DNA from: Vicinamibacteria bacterium | Lineage (GTDB): Bacteria > Acidobacteriota > Vicinamibacteria > Vicinamibacterales > UBA8438 | Direction of reading: 5' to 3' | DNA length: 32,818 nt | Assembly: GCA_022820675.1 (NCBI GenBank) | Contig: JAJEFC010000225.1 | Span: 1-32,818 of the forward strand | Shown: in pieces, positions 32,701 through 32,818 of the stretch | Layout: each line of letters opens with the position of its first letter | How positions within the stretch are numbered: the first letter of the stretch is position 1 | Position numbers and translations under genes: made by a program | Notes under the pieces: model-generated | Database searches by the model: none | What the model saw: the letters and a program-made list of their open reading frames with translations, nothing else | What the model was told of the DNA's origin: nothing

Positions 32701-32818
32701 GGAGGTATAACCGAAAGTTGTGGATCGCGGCGTGAGGCAGGTGGCGTATCCTTCCGTGTGAACAACCCAAAAACACCCTGGCTGAGGGGCCGGGGGGAAG
32801 GAGACACCACCCATGCTG
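32701..32818 (+). mobile_element. 5' end of an insertion-sequence-like repeat (right copy)
   Basis: Exact reverse complement of 24-141. Reading rightwards it has tip GGAGGTATAACCGAAAGTTG, a Shine-Dalgarno AAGGAG (32798-32803), a 9-nt spacer and ATG CTG (32813-32818) at the window edge. It interrupts the alpha-CTD/sigma-4 gene. Whether the short GGA at the tip belongs to the element cannot be told from one side. Confidence 0.6.

Noticed and set aside
31189..32814. A 541-codon open frame on the minus strand opposite the alpha-CTD gene
   Set aside because: It starts inside the terminal repeat and shows no family features, while the plus frame has clear alpha-CTD and sigma-4 motifs and overlaps the methylase stop.

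Overview
The window is GC-rich and codes densely. An Oar-like TonB-dependent receptor, two VWFA-related secreted proteins, an ASPIC/UnbV (CRTAC1-like) protein paired with a TPR protein, a heme-less PQQ dehydrogenase and a DUF1592/DUF1552 pair together point to an uncultured member of the Acidobacteriota (perhaps the Vicinamibacteria). This is inferred from gene families only; there is no rRNA or tRNA gene to anchor it.

Layout. (1) 142-2400: TonB receptor missing its N-terminus. (2) 2830-9916: secreted TPR protein, VWFA-related protein, an Rpn/PD-(D/E)XK nuclease on the minus strand, then a translationally coupled ASPIC/UnbV plus TPR pair. (3) 10191-16168: second VWFA-related protein, orphan MacB/LolD-like ABC ATPase, lone ribbon-helix-helix protein, quinone oxidoreductase, phosphoribosyltransferase and PQQ dehydrogenase. 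(4) 16377-20388 (minus): a four-gene cassette of a membrane-anchored proline-rich protein, a HEPN protein, a KGGVGR-type ParA/MinD-like ATPase and a second P-loop ATPase, which looks like an undercharacterised conflict system. (5) 20739-24460 (minus): DUF1592 multidomain cytochrome-like protein and its Tat-exported DUF1552 partner. (6) 24573-25329 (minus): Phd/VapC toxin-antitoxin pair coupled to a 42-residue membrane protein. (7) 25590-32700 (plus): a tightly overlapping operon of HicB, HicA, a GHKL (Hsp90-like) ATPase broken by a one-base frameshift, two proteins of unknown function, a C5 cytosine DNA methyltransferase, and a large protein joining RNA-polymerase alpha-CTD-like domains to a sigma region 4-like helix-turn-helix. 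That last gene has no stop codon and is cut by the right-hand repeat.

The two ends carry the same 118-bp sequence in perfect inverted orientation (24-141 and 32701-32818). Each copy holds a Shine-Dalgarno sequence and a start codon pointing out of the window, as expected for the 5' end of a multicopy insertion sequence. One copy truncates the TonB receptor, the other the alpha-CTD/sigma-4 gene.

The strongest candidates for an undescribed system are the GHKL ATPase / C5 methylase / alpha-CTD-sigma-4 operon with HicBA at its head, and the HEPN / KGGVGR ATPase / P-loop ATPase cassette. Several genes also have a -10-like hexamer 6-8 nt before the start codon, which suggests leaderless transcripts mixed with Shine-Dalgarno-led genes. 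I see no CRISPR array, tRNA, rRNA or integrase.
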